A DNA stretch of 64,000 nt. Source: Lithobates sylvaticus. Taxonomy: Eukaryota > Chordata > Amphibia > Anura > Ranidae. Location: assembly GCA_028564925.1 (NCBI GenBank), contig CM053033.1, forward strand, positions 85,652,468 to 85,716,467. Reading direction: 5' to 3'. The stretch's first letter is position 1; each line of letters starts with the position of its first letter. A program made the position numbers and the translations under genes. Shown here piece by piece: positions 22,000 to 34,229 of the stretch. Below the pieces are notes generated by a model. That model was not told the origin of the DNA. It made no database searches and saw nothing but the letters and a program-made list of their open reading frames with translations.

Positions 22000-22920
22000 G
22001 GATATCTGCAAATAGGCCACTATGCTCAATCCTTTGCCCCAAATCTCCAATTTTCAGCGCCACCCCCCTTCGAGGGATCCGCCTGGGGTCTGATCTCCGA
22101 CATCTACCCGCTACTTAATTCCTACTCTATACCAAATCAGGGTAAACATGCCTACATGCTCTGTTGGGAAAAGCTATTGGGAGAAGAAATCCCTGGGATG
22201 ATGTGGCATACGATCTGGTCCCAGGCGGCTAAAAGCTCCTTCTGTACGCTCTACAAAGAGAATGCTTATAAAATTCTTTACTTTTGTTACCTGACGCCAG
22301 ACGTACTCCATGTTTTCTACCCCTCAAGCTCTGATCAGTACTGATGCTGCCATGGGGACAAAGGTACCCTCTACCACATTTACTGGAGTTGCCCCATGAT
22401 AGTGCCCTTCTGGATGGTGACACAGCGCTTGTTGTCCTGCCTCTTTGGGGTACAGGTCCCCATGACGCCAAAATTTCCTACTTGGCGTGTTACTATTACA
22501 AATTGCCAAACCATCCACGAAGCTACTTAGACATGTCCTGACAGCTGCATGATGTTTGGTTGCCCTCAACTGGAAGCGTCGCTCCCCACCCTCTCAAGAG
22601 GACTTGCACGCTAGAATAAAAGATACGGAGCTAATGGAAAAAATGACAGCTAGATTACAGGATAGGTTGGAAATGCACAATAAGGTCTGGGAGGGGTGGC
22701 ACCGACAAGAGGACCCGTTTTCTCTCACACTCCATAGGCTCTCACATTTCAATTATTATCCAATGGTTTATAGTATGATTTAGCAATGATCCTGCACCAA
22801 TTACTGCTACAATGTCTGTACTGGCTATATTCCTGTTCTAGTACTGCCTGGAACTTACTGTGTTCTGTCTATGTTCTTTTACCTGCTGAGATAATGGTTT
22901 TATTAGTTATTTGAAAAAAA

Positions 22921-23168
22921 GCTAAAAACATTTTTTTACCCCAATGCATTCCTTGCATTAAGGTAGAAAAGTTTTCTATTTCTCTGTCCTTCCCCTTCCC
23001 TGTGTGAAGGGAAGGGAGTGGAGAAGAGATCCAGCACTGTGCACGGCTGCATCTCTTCTCCCCTTTCTTCCTCTTCACACAGGGACTTGAACAGCAACAG
23101 GAGCCATTGGCTCCTGCTGCCATCAATCAAATGCAGTGATTAGGAAGTGGGGGCGGTGCTAAGCCCTG

Positions 23169-23215
<47 letters not shown>

Positions 23216-23466
23216 TATGTGTGTCTATGGAGTGTGGCTCCATAGACACAGAGCTCTGGAGGAGCAGTCACTGTGTGCCTCCATAGCAAACGGCTTGCTG
23301 TGGGGACACACAAAGCAGAGGAGGAGCCAAGATTACCGGCGGGGGACCCGAGAACAGGAATATCGGGGGTCAGAGCCACTCTGCTATACCATTGCACAGA
23401 GCAGGTTAGTATTACTTGTTTTTTTGTTTTTTTAATTTATAAAAAAAAAATTACTTTAACACTTTA
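22921..23466. mobile_element. T2-like MITE remnant with (TG)n
   Basis: Interior motifs (AATGCATTCCTTGCATTAAGGTAG, here split by mutation, a GGGACTTGAACAG block and a right end ..CTTTAACACTTTAA) match other TTAAAGTG MITEs at 17180 and 39542. The left end is unclear because it abuts the L1 tail. The first open frames on either strand are chance. Confidence 0.4.
23169..23214. repeat. (TG)n microsatellite
   Basis: About 22 TG units with one trailing interruption (TCTATGTGTGTC). Confidence 0.95.
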
Positions 23467-23467
23467 A

Positions 23468-23704
23468 GGCTCCGTTCAAAATTGTTCGACTTGTCATACG
23501 ACTTTGGACAAAGTCGCATAAGTCACAGTCCATTATTATATTTGGCACCTGTTCAAATCAGTGTGACTAAAAGTCTCAGTGACATTGAAATGGTGCCCGC
23601 ACTACTTTTGGTGTGACTTTTGATACGACTTTGGTTTAGAGAATGTAAAGTCGGATCAAAGTCACACCAAAAGTCTTTGGAGCTGCGCTAATGTGAATGG
23701 GGCC
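23468..23704. mobile_element. Harbinger-like MITE with TAA duplication
   Basis: TAA at 23465-23467 and 23705-23707. Termini GGCTCCGTTCAAAAT and, inverted, GGCCCCATTCACATT. The body carries inverted AAGTCGCA/TCACACCAAAAGT motifs. It is noncoding. Confidence 0.65.
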
Positions 23705-23707
23705 TAA

Positions 23708-25010
23708 CAGTTTCAAGAAAAGCATTCTACTACATCTGGTTACTGGAATCCGAGACAATGGGGTCAATTGGTAACATTTTTAAGCTCCTTCTTTTGTAAT
23801 GGGCTCACTTTACAGGAGCCAGCACAGAGCTTGAAGTCAGATTGTTGCCATCCCTAGTAAGTAATTTCATTTCTGCTGCAGCACAAATGTAAAGCAGGTG
23901 ATTGATTGTCACTAAAACACTAGGACTGATTGTGTGACTATAGTCAGCAGACCCTTCTGCGCTTCATTCTTTCAGCAACTGCATCCAACTGGTGTGTCCC
24001 AGTGTCTGTAGGAAAAAGCAGGTAAGAATGTACAATTCAGTTTGCCTAATTCATGCAATTTCAATTTGTCCTAGAGTTTTTTTTATTTTTCTGGTGAAAT
24101 GTGGAACTGAAGTTGTACCTTTTTTTGAGTTGATGCTTTGCAGGATGTCTCAGAACTAAATATTTCAGATGCTTCTCTCATGCACAGTAACAGCCTCAGA
24201 GATGTGTCTTTGATTATGAGCTGACTCTGGGAATCTGTGCATCTGTTTAACAATAACTTCCGAGCGTGTAGGATTGTGCATCAATAATTCACCATCCACA
24301 AGAACAACGAGTCTCTGAGGCCTACTCTGACTGTAACACAATGGTAGCTACAGGAGAACAGCCACGTTCCTTGGGGAAAAGATTAATTAAAGCATGATTC
24401 TTCGGCACTGGAAGCAGCCATATTGTGGCCAGGCTTCAGAGTGCTTTTGGAGATCTCCGTGGCTGCCCATTTTATTTGATTATTCTATGGCGATATTTAG
24501 GTGTCAACCTACCGCAACACATTCAGGACATGATTGGTCCAGAAGTGACATTATATTGGTGTAGTAAGAAGCTGGCAGTCTGGTGATGACATAAATACTT
24601 GGTAGTGTACTGTCACTACAGCGTCAATTTTACCCAATCGCTCAATATGTAAAAAAGCATTGATTGTAGTATAATTTTCTTGTATTGAATATCTACTCTG
24701 TTCCCCGGCTGCAGCAAGTATTCATTTGGTCAGATGAGTCAAATACTTTGCTCAACCCACCCCACGCTGTGGTTCTTCCTGCCAGCTTGTACATCCTTTA
24801 GTGACATATGAGTTGGTAGGAGGAACCACGGTAGTCATCAGGGGAGTTATTCTACACACCCTGAAGTATAAAATACATGTAGTGGCTGGTAGGTGAAGAA
24901 TACAAATTGGTTCCAGTGGATCTACAGTAAAGCAAATATGTGATTTATAGTATGGTTGGATGCAGTTCTGTAAGTAAGTGCTCGCTAGATAGTAGATTCT
25001 TCGGGCTGCA
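23708..25010. other. Unassigned sequence (1.3 kb)
   Basis: This is the longest stretch in the first half without a recognised repeat. Base composition is ordinary, and the few short open frames (for example minus-strand 24752-25015) have no recognisable domain. It may be ancestral intergenic or intronic DNA. Confidence 0.45.
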
Positions 25011-25161
25011 TTCACACCTGAGTGTTTTCAGCTCATAAAACGCCCCAAAAAAACGCCTGGAAAAAAAAAAACCAACAAGCAAAATCCCATTCATTTCAAT
25101 GGCACCTGTTTACATCTGAGCGTTTTGTCACCTGCAGCAAAATGCCTGAAAAACGCCTTAA

Positions 25162-26382
25162 CCACTTCCGGACCACCGCACGCCGATATACGCTGTTATG
25201 GCAGCAGCTAGCTGCCATAACCTGTGTCCTCTTGTTCAGCCGGCGGTCCGCTTCAAGATAAAAGTGGTCTCTGTGGCGGATACGGCGCAAGACCACTTTT
25301 ATCGGAGACAGGAGAGGGGCCCCCCTCTCCCGCTGCTCTCCTGTGCCCTCCGCCGATTACCAGAGCCGTCGTCAGCGGCAGAGGCGATCGGATGTTGTGC
25401 CTTCATTGGTATGGAGACGAGTGAGTGGAAGATGTCTCCCACTCGTCTCCATGACATTGCAGGGCGGAAGCGAGGTCAAAACGTCACTTCTGCCCATAGC
25501 TCCTAAAGGGACATTTTTTTTTTTTTTTATTGCATTTTAGTGTAAATATGAGATCTGAGGTCTTTTTGACACCAGATCTGATATTTAAGAGGTCCTGTCA
25601 TGCTTTTTTTCTATTACAAGGGATGTTTACATTCCTTGTAATAGGAATAAAAGTGACACCATTTTTTTTTTTTTTAAATAAAACAGTGTAAAAATAAAAG
25701 GTAAAATAAATAAGAAACCACGGAGTATGAACAGCGATCTGTTTCCCTGCACAGTCCCACCCCCCCTTCAGTTAGAACACAAACTAGGACACACATTAAC
25801 CCCTTCACTGCTCCCTAGTGTTAACCCCTTCACTGCCAGTGACATTTTTACAGTAATCGGTGCATTTTTCATCGCACTGATCTCTGTATTAAGGCCAATG
25901 GTCCCAAAAATGTGTCAAAATTGTCCGACGTGTCCGCCATAATGTCGCAGTCACGATAAAAATCGCTAATCTCCACCATTACTAGTAAAAAATAATTATT
26001 AATAAAAATGCCATAAAACTATCCCCTATTTTGTAGACGCTATAACTTTTGCGCAAACCAATCAATATACGTTTATTGCCATTTTTATTTATTTATTTTT
26101 TATGTATTTTTTTGTGATATTTATTATAGCAAAAAGTAAAAAAAAGAATGCGTTTTTTTTTTATTTTTTCAAAATTGTCGCTCTTTTTTTGTTTATAGCG
26201 CAAAAAATAAAAACCGCAGAGGTGATCAAATACCACCAAAAAAAAGCTCTATTTGTTGGAAAAAAAGGACGTAAATTTTGTTTGGGCGCCACGTCACACA
26301 ATTGTCAGTTAAAGTGACGCAGTGCCGAATCACAAAAAGTGCTCTGTTTTTTGGCCAGCCAAATGGTCCGGGGCTTAAGCAG
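25162..26382 (+). mobile_element. piggyBac-like TTAA element (1221 bp)
   Basis: TTAA at 25158-25161 and 26383-26386. Ends CCACTTCCGGACCACCG and, inverted, CTGCTTAAGCCCCGGACC. Subterminal hairpin GTTATGGCAGC/GCTGCCATAAC at 25195-25221. The conserved inner block lies at 25870-26300. It sits in a sequence whose left side (25015-25157) looks like a Harbinger-type MITE with ACGCC repeats. It is noncoding. Confidence 0.75.
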
Positions 26383-26799
26383 TTAAAATAAATTTGATAA
26401 AAATCAAAAAAATCAGAATTTTTTTTTTTTTAAATCATTGACTTATAGGGGCTATTACATTAAGGCTTCATGCACACTGACGCTCTTCTAAATGCTTTTC
26501 TCATGGCAGTAAAAAAAAAAAAAAAAAAAAAAAGCTGCAAAAACGCTCCTAATCCGTTTTTTTTCCCCCAAGTGCATTTGGGTGCGTCAGTCACTTGGGC
26601 GTTTTATGCATTTCATTGGCCAGAGTATTACTTTCTTCTAGTCATTCAAATGACTAAGCGCTAAAAGTGCCTTGTGTTAACATGCATTTAGATGCGTTTA
26701 CACGCATCAGGCATTTTTTAATGGTCAAAAGCTCCTCTCCTGAACGCTCAAATGATGCGTTTTTTTTTTCTGCCTCTAAACTCCCAGGAACGTCTATAG

Positions 26800-27999
26800 C
26801 AGGGGTCTCAAACTCAAATTACCTGAGGGCCACAGGACAAATTTTCACATCCAATGGGGGCCGCATGCAAACTGTCCTTTACCCCAGCATTGGTGTCAGC
26901 GGACGCACTATTAACCCCCATCACTGGTGTCAGCGGACGCACTATTAACCCCCATCACTGGTGTCAGCGTACGCAATATTAACCCCCATCAATGGTGTCA
27001 GCGGACGCACTATTAACCCCCATCACTGGTGTCAGCGGACGCACTATTAACCCCCATCACTGGTGTCAGCGGACGCACTATTAACCCCCATCACTGGTGT
27101 CAGCGGACGCACTATTAACCCCCATCACTGGTGTCATGGCTCACTTACCTCTTTTCCTGGTAGTCAGCTGGTGGCCTGATCTTCTGCCTCCCGAGTCCTC
27201 TCCTCCTGTCAGGTCCTGGCTTCATCACAGGCCTAGTGGCAGGGCACCCTGAGAACGCCACAATCTTCTGCCCTGAGGTGGCAGCAGGACTCTGGATCCG
27301 GGGCCAGTGTTCTGCCGAGAAGTGGCCGCTATCGAATAGTGCCCGGGACGAACTGTGCATGCGCCGTACGTAATAGCACAACAGCTGATTTTACGATCAG
27401 CTGTTGTATCGGCGAGATGGCGCCTGCACACAATAGCCGACTGAAGAAGTTTTTCAGTCAGATTGTGTGTGCCGAGGAGTGTTCATGTAGGTGAGGGGTG
27501 GAATTTAACATGAAGGGCGTGGATGTTTTCAATGATGTCCAGTGCTCCAAAGACGGAGGCAGAATTTTTAACGATGCGCAAACAAATCTGATAAACTAAT
27601 CTTTATCTGTTATTCTTCCTGGATTCCTTGTGTGCGTGAACTCGGCACGGGAGCGCAGGGCACAATCGGACAGAAAAAAAAAAATGCTGTCGGCTATTGT
27701 GCGCCTGCGCCGTCACAACTGCTGATGGTAAAATCGGCTGTTGTGATGTTGCATGCGTTGCGCATGCGCCCTTCAGCCCGGGCACTATTTCGATGGGGGC
27801 ATTTCTCGATAAAACAGGTGGGCGGGGCGATGTGCGGATCCTCCCTCTGCTCTCATGTGTTGTGCGCGCTGGGCTGCAGCAGCAGCATGCGGGGAGAGGA
27901 AACAGAGAGAAAGAGAGAGCTCCCAGCCGCTGCCACCCGCCTAGGATCGGCCCCGGGCCATTTGTAACTGGTCCGCAGGCTGGTACTTTGAGACCCCTG
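26800..27999. mobile_element. hAT nonautonomous transposon (1.2 kb)
   Basis: Termini CAGGGGTCTCAAACTCAAA and, inverted, CAGGGGTCTCAAAGTACC. Flanks share GTCTATA/TCTATA, an imperfect 8-bp duplication. The interior includes the minisatellite at 26891-27134 and GC-rich sequence with repeated 'ATCAGCTGTTGT'-type motifs. The open frames at 27603-28050 on both strands lack domains. Confidence 0.65.
26891..27134 (+). repeat. 34-bp minisatellite, about 7 copies
   Basis: TGGTGTCAGCGG starts recur at 26891, 26925, 26959, 26993, 27027, 27061, 27095 and 27129, each exactly 34 bp apart. Each unit contains ACGCACTATTAACCCCCATC. A few units have single changes. Repeats are contiguous with no spacers. Confidence 0.95.
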
Positions 28000-28125
28000 T
28001 CTATATTGTGCATGGACACATACTGTAGGTTAACATGGAAGGGAGTTTAGAGGTAGAGAGAAAAAAAAAAAGCTCAAATACCCGTAGAAGCAGGGGGTTC
28101 TTGGAGCTCAAGTGTGCATGAAGTC

Positions 28126-29758
28126 TTATGCTTTCCAATACAAGTCTGTGTAAATGCAAAAACCCACTTAAAGAAGGTCAAATGCAAGTCAGAAGGAGGT
28201 CAGATCAAATGCAGCCGTCAATGAAATCTGAATTATCTCAGAAGGCCCTCAAACTGACGTCAGACTGATGTCATCAGCACAAGGTCAAAGCCTGTTGACA
28301 CAGGATGTAATGATTAGGGTGGGAGGTATGCATCTGTCACTATAATATAGCTATATATGCTGAACCCTTTCAAGATTTTTAGAAGTCTGGCACAATATAT
28401 TTGTATTACTGCAGCACTATCCTTCCTAATGGGATGCAGCGGAGGTAGTGTGGAAGTGTATGATGGGACAGTTCTCTGTGTCAAATCCACTTGGGATAAT
28501 AAGCAAAGCTCTTAATTAAGTGGCAGAAATCCCTTTTGCCTTACTTGGCAAGAAACCTGCTTGATTCCTAGAAAAGCCCTCTGCTTTTTATTTTAGGGCA
28601 GCGATGGTTTATTTAATGAGGTATAATTACTTTCTGCAGACTTTATTTATGCTGTTGGTGGCCAGAGAATTAGAAATACTTTTTGGGCTTTGCCTTGGAC
28701 CACCTTCGGCCTGGATATCTGCTGCCACTTGCAGTGCCAGAGGCTTCACTAGTGGCGTGTGGTTTCCTAGTTGTATACAACTATGTATTGTAAATGTCAG
28801 CGTGCAAATGCCAGAAGCTTTTTTGCTACTGCGTCTTCAAGATACTGTGGTTCAGTGAAGGTTTGCCATCACTGCTGTGGTTGGACCAGTCTTCATTTTC
28901 CTCAACGTTGCTGTGCTGTTTTTATTTCAATCATCTCGAACACCTTTTGGTAGCTACACCAAATGTCCAATGATGTGATGCAATCCAGATTTGGTCATTG
29001 TATGTAATAGTTTTTTCATTCTGGTCAGAACTGAAGTTGAAAGATTGGAATGCATACAGTGTATGAAGAAAAAGATAAAGCTTAGGGCTCCACTATTTTA
29101 TTCAGGCCTTGGTTTGGTGCACAAGTTCAACACACTTTCTTTTATCTGTAACTTGGAAACCCCTGCTTGGGGATACAAGACAGGAATTACAAAACACATC
29201 CACTGCATGCTCCTTGCCATCTTTCATATACAAAAAGCCAGATTATTAAAAAAAATTTAAATGTTTGCATTCAGAAATACCTTGCAGCCACCAGATTTAG
29301 TGTTACCCCAACACTCCATAGTCCTCACATGAGCCTGTTGTACCATATACGTCTATGCAAAAGCATTGCTGGCTGGAAAGTGTGAGACCGTTTATTTTAT
29401 TTTTTTTTTATTTCAGGCTCAGAGCTTTCCATTTAGAAAGCATTATTGAATGATAGACCCTTGTCCAGAGGCATGTTTTTATTTCCACCGTTGAAATTTA
29501 GTGTCTTTTTGGAACAATTGTTTGCTTGTTCTAATGCACAACCCTACATATATACAGAATGCATAGAATGCATTAAGGTGAAAAACCTTGAGACCTTACA
29601 CTCACTTTGAGTCACATCTCCACAGCGAGTTAACAAGATTGTCCTTAGAGTCACAGGTGAATATAAGCAGTGTATGCCTGATTTTTGTCAGGAATACTAA
29701 TTGCACACCTGTGGGCTGGGTTCATAAACATCCCAAGAATAGAGGTCAGTGCTCATCC
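28126..29758. other. Unassigned sequence (1.6 kb)
   Basis: No terminal repeat, RNA gene or convincing coding region. A T2/Harbinger-like AATGCATAGAATGCATT palindrome with GGTGAAAA occurs at about 29558-29584, suggesting a degraded MITE end. Short frames at 28604-28858 and 28991-29260 show no domain. Confidence 0.4.
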
Positions 29759-29761
29759 TTA

Positions 29762-29997
29762 GGCCCCTTTCACACTTGTACGAATTGTCCCACGATTTGG
29801 GACTGCAAAGTAGCATGACAAGTCGTTCCCCATGATTTCCAATGACAGCCATTCATATTAGTACGACTTCAAGTCGTTCCGACTTCAAAGTAGTCCCTGC
29901 CCTACTTTGGTCCGATTTTGGTGCCACTTACACAGACATTCCTCGAAATTGCGGCAAAATCGCGCGACTTTGAAGTTGCACAAGTGTGAAAGGGGCC
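29762..29997. mobile_element. Harbinger-like MITE with perfect TTA duplication
   Basis: TTA at 29759-29761 and 29998-30000. Perfect 15-bp ends GGCCCCTTTCACACT/AGTGTGAAAGGGGCC. Inner motifs CGAC/GTCG mirror one another. It is noncoding at 236 bp and looks young. Confidence 0.8.
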
Positions 29998-30438
29998 TTA
30001 GAGACAGCTCCGCCCGGGAGACAGGAGTTCTGGCTTAGGAGTCGGGAGGGAGCCAGTGCAGCACGAAGCTGCTAGCACAGAGGTGCTGAGCTTCAGGTCT
30101 GGGATAGACAGACCTAGGCCTAAAGTGTAAGGCAGGGGTGCCCAACCTTTTGAAGAGCGAGGGCCACTTAAGCAACTAGGTAACTAGTCACGGGCCACAA
30201 TGAGCGGATGACAGATCCAAGTCCACTCCGCATATGCAGAGCTGACACAGACACAGCCCACTCAACTCTATGGGCCCTCAGATAAGATCTTCCCAGATGG
30301 AAGGGGACCCCCCACTTCTGTCTTTTTTTTTTTTTTTTTTGGATTGGAGGTAGGTGGGAGTAAATGGCCACAAATCCGTTTACATCTGTGGTTGAATAGA
30401 GGTGAACGGAGGTTCTGATCGTGTCAAAAGCAGCCTAA

Positions 30439-30661
30439 GGCTGCTTTCACACTGATGCGCTGTGGTTTACCCACACTGAGGGAGCAGCGCAGTGCACCTG
30501 TGGCTTAGCTGTACTTTGCCATAGACTTCTATTATATTCTGCAGGTGTGGTGCACTTTCTGATGTGCACCAAACCCGCAGGTAATAGCAGACGTCTATGG
30601 CCCAGTGCAGGTAACCTGCAGGTATTCTGCGCTGCACCTGCGGATCAGTTTGAAAGCAGCC
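30439..30661. mobile_element. Harbinger-like MITE
   Basis: Ends GGCTGCTTTCACACTG and, inverted, GGCTGCTTTCAAACTG. TAA precedes the left end, but the right flank is CAG, so the duplication is not preserved. It lies inside the hAT that starts at 30133. Confidence 0.6.
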
Positions 30662-31229
30662 CAGATATGCCCATATACACACTGATTTTTAGTACTAAAC
30701 TTACCTTTAACCACTTGCCGACCGCCCCATGTAGATATACGTCGGCAGAATGGCACGTACAGGCAGAACCACGTACCTGTACGTGCCATTCTTTAGGCGG
30801 TTGGGGGGTCCGATCGGACCCCCCTCCGCCGGCGGGGACGGTCGGCATCGCTTCAGGAGCGATCCGGGACGAGGGGACGGCCAGTGGTTTCTGGCCACCC
30901 CCTCGCGATCGCTCCTGGCCAATGAGAAACTTCCCCTTCCTGTCTATTGTATAGACAGGAAGGCGGAAGTGATGTCACGCTCGGTGCGCCGGTCTATGTG
31001 ACCGGAGACGCCGAGCGGCGAACATGTTAAGGTTAGTGCACAACACTACACTGACACCAGTACAGTTAGGCACACAAAACACCCCCCTGTCACCCCCTGA
31101 TCACCCCCCAGATCACCCCCTCCCCCCCCCCCCCAGTCACAGTGTCACTAATTGCAGTGATCATTTATTTACTGATCACTGCATTTAGTGTCAGTGTGAC
31201 TGTAATAACTGTCAGGGCAGTTAGTTTTA

Positions 31230-32100
31230 GGTCCTAGGTAGCCCCCTACCCCCCCCTAATAAAGGTTTAACCCCCTGATTGCCCCTAGTTAACCCCTTCA
31301 CCCCCTTTTGCCAGTGTCACTAAGCGATCGTTTTTCTGATCGCTGCATTGTGTCGCTAGGTAACCATTTTTTTTTTATTTTAACCGCCATGTTTTATATA
31401 GGTTCATAAATAGTTTTATAGGTCAGGTACCCCCATATTACAACCTAAATAAAGGTTTTAACCCCCTGATTGCCCCTAGAGTTAACCCTTTCACCAGTAA
31501 TCACCGTATAACTGTCACTGGTGACGCTGGTTAGCCAGTTAGTTATTTCGTTATTTAGGTTCCCGTCAGGTTTTTATATAGCGTCAGGTACCCCCATATA
31601 TTACCTAATAAAGGTTTAACCCCCTGATTGCCCCTAGTTAACCCTTTCACCCCCTTTTGCCAGTGTCACTAAGCGATCGTTTTTCTGATCGCTGCATTAG
31701 TGTCGCTAGGTAACCAGTTTTTTTTTTAGGTTAACCGCCATGTTTATATAGGTTCATAAATAGGTTTATAGGTCAGGTACCCCCATATTACAACCTAAAT
31801 AAAGGTTTTAACCCCCTGATTGCCCCTAGAGTTAACCCTTTCACCAGTGATCACCGTATAAAATGTCACTGGTGACGCTGGTTAGCCAGTTAGTTATTTC
31901 GTTATTTAGGTTCCCCGTCAGGTTTTTATATAGCGTCAGGTACCCCCATATATTACCTAATAAAGGTTTAACCCCCTGATTGCCCCTAGTTAACCCTTTC
32001 ACCCCCTTTTGCCAGTGTCACTAAGCGATCGTTTTTCTGATCCCTGCATTAGTGTCGCTAGGTAACCAGTTTTTTTTTGTATTACTGTTACGGGTGACGC
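31230..32100 (+). repeat. Tandem repeat with about 350-bp period, 2.5 copies
   Basis: AACCCCCTGATTGCCCC starts recur at 31269, 31618 and 31970. Each unit also carries a diverged half-unit (at about 31455 and 31805), with shared CAGTGTCACTAAGCGATCG and GTGACGCTGGTTAGCCAG segments. Copies are highly similar, implying recent amplification. Confidence 0.85.
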
Positions 32101-32978
32101 TGGTTAGTTAGCTTGTTTTTTATACTGTCAGGGCACCCGCCATTTATTACCCAATAACGGTTTAAACCCCCTGATCGCCCGGCGGGTGATATCAATTAGG
32201 TTTTAGGGTCAAATAAGGTCTGCGTCGCCCCAGGTTAGTGCCAGTACCGCAAACACCCACGCGCAAAGCATACACCTCCCTTAGTGGTATAGTATCTGAA
32301 CAGATCAATATCTGATCTGATCAGATCTATACTAGCGTCCCAGCAGTTTAGGGTTCCAAAAAAACGCATTGTTAGCGGGATCAGCCCAGATACCTGCTAG
32401 CACCTGCGTTTTCCCCCTCCGCCCAGCCCAGCCCACCCAAGTGCAGTATCGATCGATCACTGTCACTTACAAAACACTAAGCACACATAACTGCAGTGTT
32501 CGCAGAGTCAGGCCTGATCCCTGCGATCGCTAACATTTTTTTTGTGGTAGCGTTTTGATTCAGTCGCTAACAGTCAGGAGCTTTTTTACCTGTGAATCTC
32601 AAAAAAATAAAAAAAACAAAAATAGTTGTCGTTTTATTGTTCTCTCTCTCTCTCTATTGTTGCTCTTTTTTTACTCCATTCTATTCTGCAATGTTTTATT
32701 ATGTTTTATCATGTTTTATCATGCTTGCTTTTCAGGTATGTAATTTTGTTTACTGTGTTTTAGTGTTAAGCATTTTTTTGTTTTCAGGTGCGCCATTCAG
32801 TTGCAGCGCGGATTTATTTATCTTGACAGCAACAGCGTTTGCTCCCACGATACATAAAGCCGCGACTCCAACGCTGTAGGAGGTGATTTCACCACCACAG
32901 TTAAAAAAAAGAGCATATATGCCGAAGCATGGGGGCAGCAGGGGGCGGGGAGGAGCGATTGGCTCCTAATGCCACGTA

Positions 32979-33004
32979 CATACGGTCGAAATTCCGACCG
33001 TGTG
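32979..33004. mobile_element. 26-bp TA-flanked palindrome, minimal mariner-like relic
   Basis: TA (32977-32978), then a palindrome with arms CATACGGTCG / CGACCGTGTG, then TA (33005-33006). The arm matches the terminus of the mariner-like MITE at 60864 (CACACGGTCGGAAATT). Confidence 0.5.
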
Positions 33005-34229
33005 TACACGGCATAACTTTTGCGGGAGGATGCCCCCATGCATCGGCATATATAAATGGTGCATGTATGCCCATCATTAGAAGTGGGTGGATGAAGGGAG
33101 GTATTCTAATGGTGGGCATACCCACCAATCAATCTCTTTTTTTTTTTTCGTTCAGCCAAGAGGCTGCATGAAAAAAAAAAAAGATTACAATATATGTCCA
33201 GTATGTTGCTGGACTTTGAATGGTTATACCAGAATGATGCCTGCAGGTTTAGGTATCATCTTGGTATCATTCTTTTCAGCCAGTGATCGGCTTTCATGTA
33301 AAAGCAATTCTAGCGGGTAATTAGCCTCTAGACTGCTTTTACAAGCAGTAGGAGGGAATGTCCCCCCTCCCGGATATAAACCGCGCCATTGGGAAATTGG
33401 GAAAGCATTTTATCACACCAATCTTGGTGTGGTCAGATGCTTTGAGGGCAGAGGAAAGATCTAGGGTCTAATAGACCCCAATTTTTTTCAAAAAAAGAGT
33501 ACCTGTCACTGCCTATTGCTATCATAGGGGATATTTACATTCCCTGAGATAACAATAAAAATCATAACAAAGAAAAAAAATGGAAGGAACAGTTTAAAAA
33601 TAGAATAAAAAACCTAAATAAATAAAAAAAAAAACTAAAAAAAAAAAAAAAAAAAAAAGCACCCCTGCCCCCCCTTCTCTTGCGCAAAGGCGTACACAAG
33701 CGTTGGTCTGGCGTCATATGTAAACAGCAATTGCAGCATGCATGTGAGGTATCACCGCGAAGGTCAGATCGAGGGCAGTAATTTTAGCAGTAGACCTCCT
33801 CCGTGAATCTAATGTGGTATCATGTAAAGGCTTTTAAAGGCTTTTAAAAATGTATGTAGTTTGTCGCCACTGCGTGTTTGTGCGCAATTTTAAAGCATGT
33901 CGTGTTTGGTATCCATGTACTCGGCCTAAGATCATATTTTTTATTTCATCAAAAATTTGAGCAATATAGTGTGTTTTTAGTGCATTAAAATAAAAAAAAG
34001 TGTATTTTTTCCACAAAAAATGCGTTTGAAAAATCGCTGCGCAAATACTGTGTGGAAAAAAAAAAATGCAACACCCACCATTTTAATCTGTAGGGCCTTT
34101 GCTTTAACAATATATATAGTGTTTGGGGGTTCAACGTAATTTTCTTGCAAAAAAAAAATATGTTTTTCATGTAAACAAAAAGTGTCAGAAAGGGCTTTGT
34201 CTTCAAGTGGTTAGAAGAGTGGGTGACGT

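Larger units (their letters stand above)
19725..22920 (+). mobile_element. 5'-truncated, degraded L1 LINE
   Basis: The sequence starts in the linker between endonuclease and reverse transcriptase of ORF2 and runs through RT and the C-terminal region to an A-rich end near 22913 (..TTTGAAAAAAA). It carries several frame breaks (for example near 19946, 20150-20160, 20768 and just after 21999) and the T2-like MITE at 20280-20713. It is clearly older than the L1 at 41884. The protein is related to that L1 but diverged. No flanking duplication was identified. Confidence 0.8.
26463..28125. mobile_element. Harbinger-like MITE split by a hAT insertion
   Basis: Ends AGGCTTCATGCACACTG and, inverted, AGACTTCATGCACACTTG, separated by 1.66 kb, of which 1.2 kb is the hAT at 26800-27999. 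Flanking TTA/TAT is only an approximate TWA duplication. It is noncoding. Confidence 0.55.

Noticed and set aside
23708-25010. Search for host exons or tRNA genes in unassigned stretches
   Set aside because: No splice-bounded conserved frame, tRNA cloverleaf or box A/B pair could be supported by eye here or in the other unassigned intervals.
26891-27134. Regular repeats that might suggest a CRISPR array
   Set aside because: Units are contiguous without spacers and sit in a eukaryotic transposon; it is a minisatellite.
27603-28050. Opposed frames of 111-138 codons
   Set aside because: They overlap on both strands in the GC-rich interior of a hAT element, with no domain or splice context.
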